6,876 nt of DNA from Acidobacteriota bacterium (GTDB lineage Bacteria; Acidobacteriota; Terriglobia; UBA7540): NCBI GenBank assembly GCA_021827255.1, contig JAKAWO010000162.1, forward strand, positions 1-6,876, in the 5' to 3' direction. The translations under genes and the position numbers were made by a program. The notes beneath the pieces were generated by a model, which saw only the letters and a program-made list of their open reading frames with translations, searched no databases and was not told the origin of the DNA. Shown piece after piece: positions 5,914-6,876 of this stretch. Positions within the stretch are counted from its first letter, which is position 1, and the number at the start of each line of letters is the position of its first letter.

Positions 5914-5984
5914 CCAGCCCTTGCGCGTTGACTTGCCCCTCCGCGGTTCATATACTCGATTCGGCTTTGGAACGCGCGGGCTGG
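5914..5984. repeat. Inverted repeat enclosing the plus-strand promoter
   Basis: The left arm is CCAGCCC (5914-5920), TT, GCGCGTT (5923-5929), and the right arm is AACGCGC (5971-5977) followed directly by GGGCTGG (5978-5984). All 14 arm bases pair, with a 2-nt bulge. The dyad centre is near 5949, next to the -10 box. A second pair, GCCCCTCC (5935-5942) with GGAGGGGC (5983-5990), shares two bases and would compete. It may be an operator or simply a GC-rich chance fold. Confidence 0.5.
5928..5956 (+). promoter_or_regulatory. Sigma-70-type promoter for phhB and downstream gene
   Basis: TTGACT (5928-5933) and TATACT (5951-5956) are separated by exactly 17 nt, each differing from the consensus at one or two positions. 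The start of transcription would be near 5963, giving a leader of about 145 nt before phhB at 6108. On the opposite strand only a lone TAGAAT (5893-5888) without a good -35 box is seen as a possible start for the hydrolase gene. Confidence 0.65.
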
Positions 5985-6107
5985 AGGGGCGCGCGGGGCG
6001 CGGAAAGCTGCTGGGTGGACGTCCGCAACTGTTCCGGGGCGCGCGGTGTGCTGGCTCCCCGGCAAAGAACTTTGACGTTGTCGCCCGCCCTAAGATAAGG
6101 AGAGCGC

Positions 6108-6398
6108 ATGGCTGCCTTGAGCAAAAAGGAAATTCAGGAGAAATTGAAAGAGTTCCCCGGCTGGTCCCATGAGGGCAAGGCCATCCGGCGAAAATTCACC
6201 CTCGCTTCCTTCATGCCCGCGATTGAACTGGTCGACAAAATCGCCCAGGCCGCCGAAAAGGCCGGACATCATCCCGACCTCACGATCAATTACAATGTCG
6301 TGGGCATTTCACTTTCCACTCATAGCGAAGGCGGCGTCACCGAAAAGGATTTTGACCTCGCCCGGCAGATTGACCTACTGGCGGCGAATCCCTCCTGA
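6108..6398 (+). CDS. phhB: Pterin-4a-carbinolamine dehydratase (4a-hydroxytetrahydrobiopterin dehydratase)
   Basis: This cytosolic enzyme dehydrates the 4a-hydroxy-pterin formed by aromatic amino acid hydroxylases so that the cofactor can be recycled; some bacterial members instead serve folate or molybdopterin metabolism. The 96 residues are the normal length. GHHPDLTINYN at 53-63 and LSTHSEGGVTEKDFDLA at 69-85 are the family core, and His54, His55, His72 and Asp81 have the same mutual spacing as the active-site His61, His62, His79 and Asp88 of the rat protein. The ATG at 6108 has a perfect AAGGAG 5 nt upstream (6097-6102). A leader of about 145 nt separates it from the predicted promoter. 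No aromatic amino acid hydroxylase gene is in the window, so the pterin partner is unknown. Confidence 0.96.
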   Translation: MAALSKKEIQEKLKEFPGWSHEGKAIRRKFTLASFMPAIELVDKIAQAAEKAGHHPDLTINYNVVGISLSTHSEGGVTEKDFDLARQIDLLAANPS

Positions 6399-6455
6399 AC
6401 TGTCCGGCCCGCGCGACACCTGACGCCCGTGGGCTGAAGTCTGGATTCAGAACGC

Positions 6456-6875
6456 ATGGATACATTTTTCCAATGGATTCATCTGAGCGCCGCGGTCATC
6501 GGCGTGGGTGGCATGGCCTTCCTGCTTTTCGCGCTCTTTCCGGCAACCGGCTTTCTCGGGGAAGAGCACCGCAACCGACTTCTGCGCGAGGTCTTGGGCA
6601 GGTTCCGCTGGATCACTTGGGGCGTGATTTTCCTGTTGCTCGTTTCGGGGCTTTACAACGTCCGGCTGGTCTGGTTGGTGCCCTGGGGCCGTTACTGGGA
6701 ATTTCTGACTATCAAAATCATCCTGGCGTTTATTGTTTTTGCCATCGTCCTGCTGCTCACCCTTCCGGTCAGTCGCTTCAAATGGTTCCGCGCTCGGCGT
6801 GAGCTTTGGCTCAGCATCGCTTTCACCCTGGCCATGATCGTGATTTTGATTTCGGCCTACCTGCGGCGGGGATAA
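6456..6875 (+). CDS. Four-helix integral membrane protein, CopD-like
   Basis: The 139-residue protein has four hydrophobic segments at about 6-29, 52-68, 83-104 and 117-136, separated by basic loops (HRNRLLREVLGRFR, RFKWFRARR), so it sits in the cytoplasmic membrane. The opening WIHLSAAVIGVGGMAF, with His9 in the first helix followed by a Gly-rich turn, resembles the CopD/copper-export or heme-associated four-helix families, and SGLYN (64-68) and Lys87 in the third helix are also of that style. The match is by pattern only; a conserved protein of unknown function is an equal possibility. The ATG at 6456 has only a distant GGA as ribosome binding site. It lies 57 nt after phhB and probably shares its promoter. 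The TAA at 6873-6875 makes it complete just before the window end. Confidence 0.72.
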   Translation: MDTFFQWIHLSAAVIGVGGMAFLLFALFPATGFLGEEHRNRLLREVLGRFRWITWGVIFLLLVSGLYNVRLVWLVPWGRYWEFLTIKIILAFIVFAIVLLLTLPVSRFKWFRARRELWLSIAFTLAMIVILISAYLRRG

Positions 6876-6876
6876 C

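Noticed and set aside
6072..6096. Second promoter TTGACG plus TAAGAT close to phhB
   Set aside because: The spacer is only 13 nt, too short for a sigma-70 promoter, and the -10-like box touches the ribosome binding site.

Overview
This window reads as ordinary chromosomal DNA from a fairly GC-rich, free-living bacterium with densely packed genes. The gene set (Pdx-type vitamin B6 synthesis, a YfiT-like DinB protein, an LRV repeat protein, pterin dehydratase) and the TGA-rich heptamer repeat would fit an Acidobacteriota- or Verrucomicrobiota-like soil or sediment organism. That placement is an impression from protein style, with no database search behind it. There are no rRNA, tRNA, CRISPR or transposase genes.

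Layout: positions 1-342 hold no gene I can support. From 343 to 5867 eight genes lie on the minus strand. In transcription order they are a GloC-like metallo-beta-lactamase-fold hydrolase (5867-5232), an LRV repeat protein (5169-4603), pdxS (4490-3603), a solo HicB-like protein (3518-3312), an AlbA_2/Schlafen-fold protein (3266-2094), a YfiT-like DinB protein (2063-1536), an OsmC peroxidase (1382-942) and pdxT (936-343). Gaps are 5 to 153 nt, so one long transcript or a few overlapping ones are plausible. At 5868-6107 transcription diverges. A near-consensus sigma-70 promoter (5928-5956) drives the plus strand towards a pterin-4a-carbinolamine dehydratase (6108-6398) and a four-helix membrane protein (6456-6875).

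How the genes fit together: PdxS and PdxT form the glutamine-dependent PLP synthase, but the usually adjacent genes are separated here by about 2.7 kb holding four same-strand genes. The GloC-like hydrolase, YfiT-like protein and OsmC share a theme of thiol, aldehyde and peroxide detoxification. The HicB-like/AlbA_2 pair looks like an accessory insertion and is the best candidate for something unusual, because HicB has no HicA toxin and its immediate partner carries a Schlafen-like acidic motif plus a large C-terminal region I cannot assign.

Non-coding structure worth noting: a degenerate 7-bp tandem array between pdxS and hicB (3539-3601), nested inverted repeats between the YfiT-like gene and osmC (1416-1535), an inverted repeat around the plus-strand promoter (5914-5984), and a short GC-rich stem-loop between the hydrolase and LRV genes (5201-5222).
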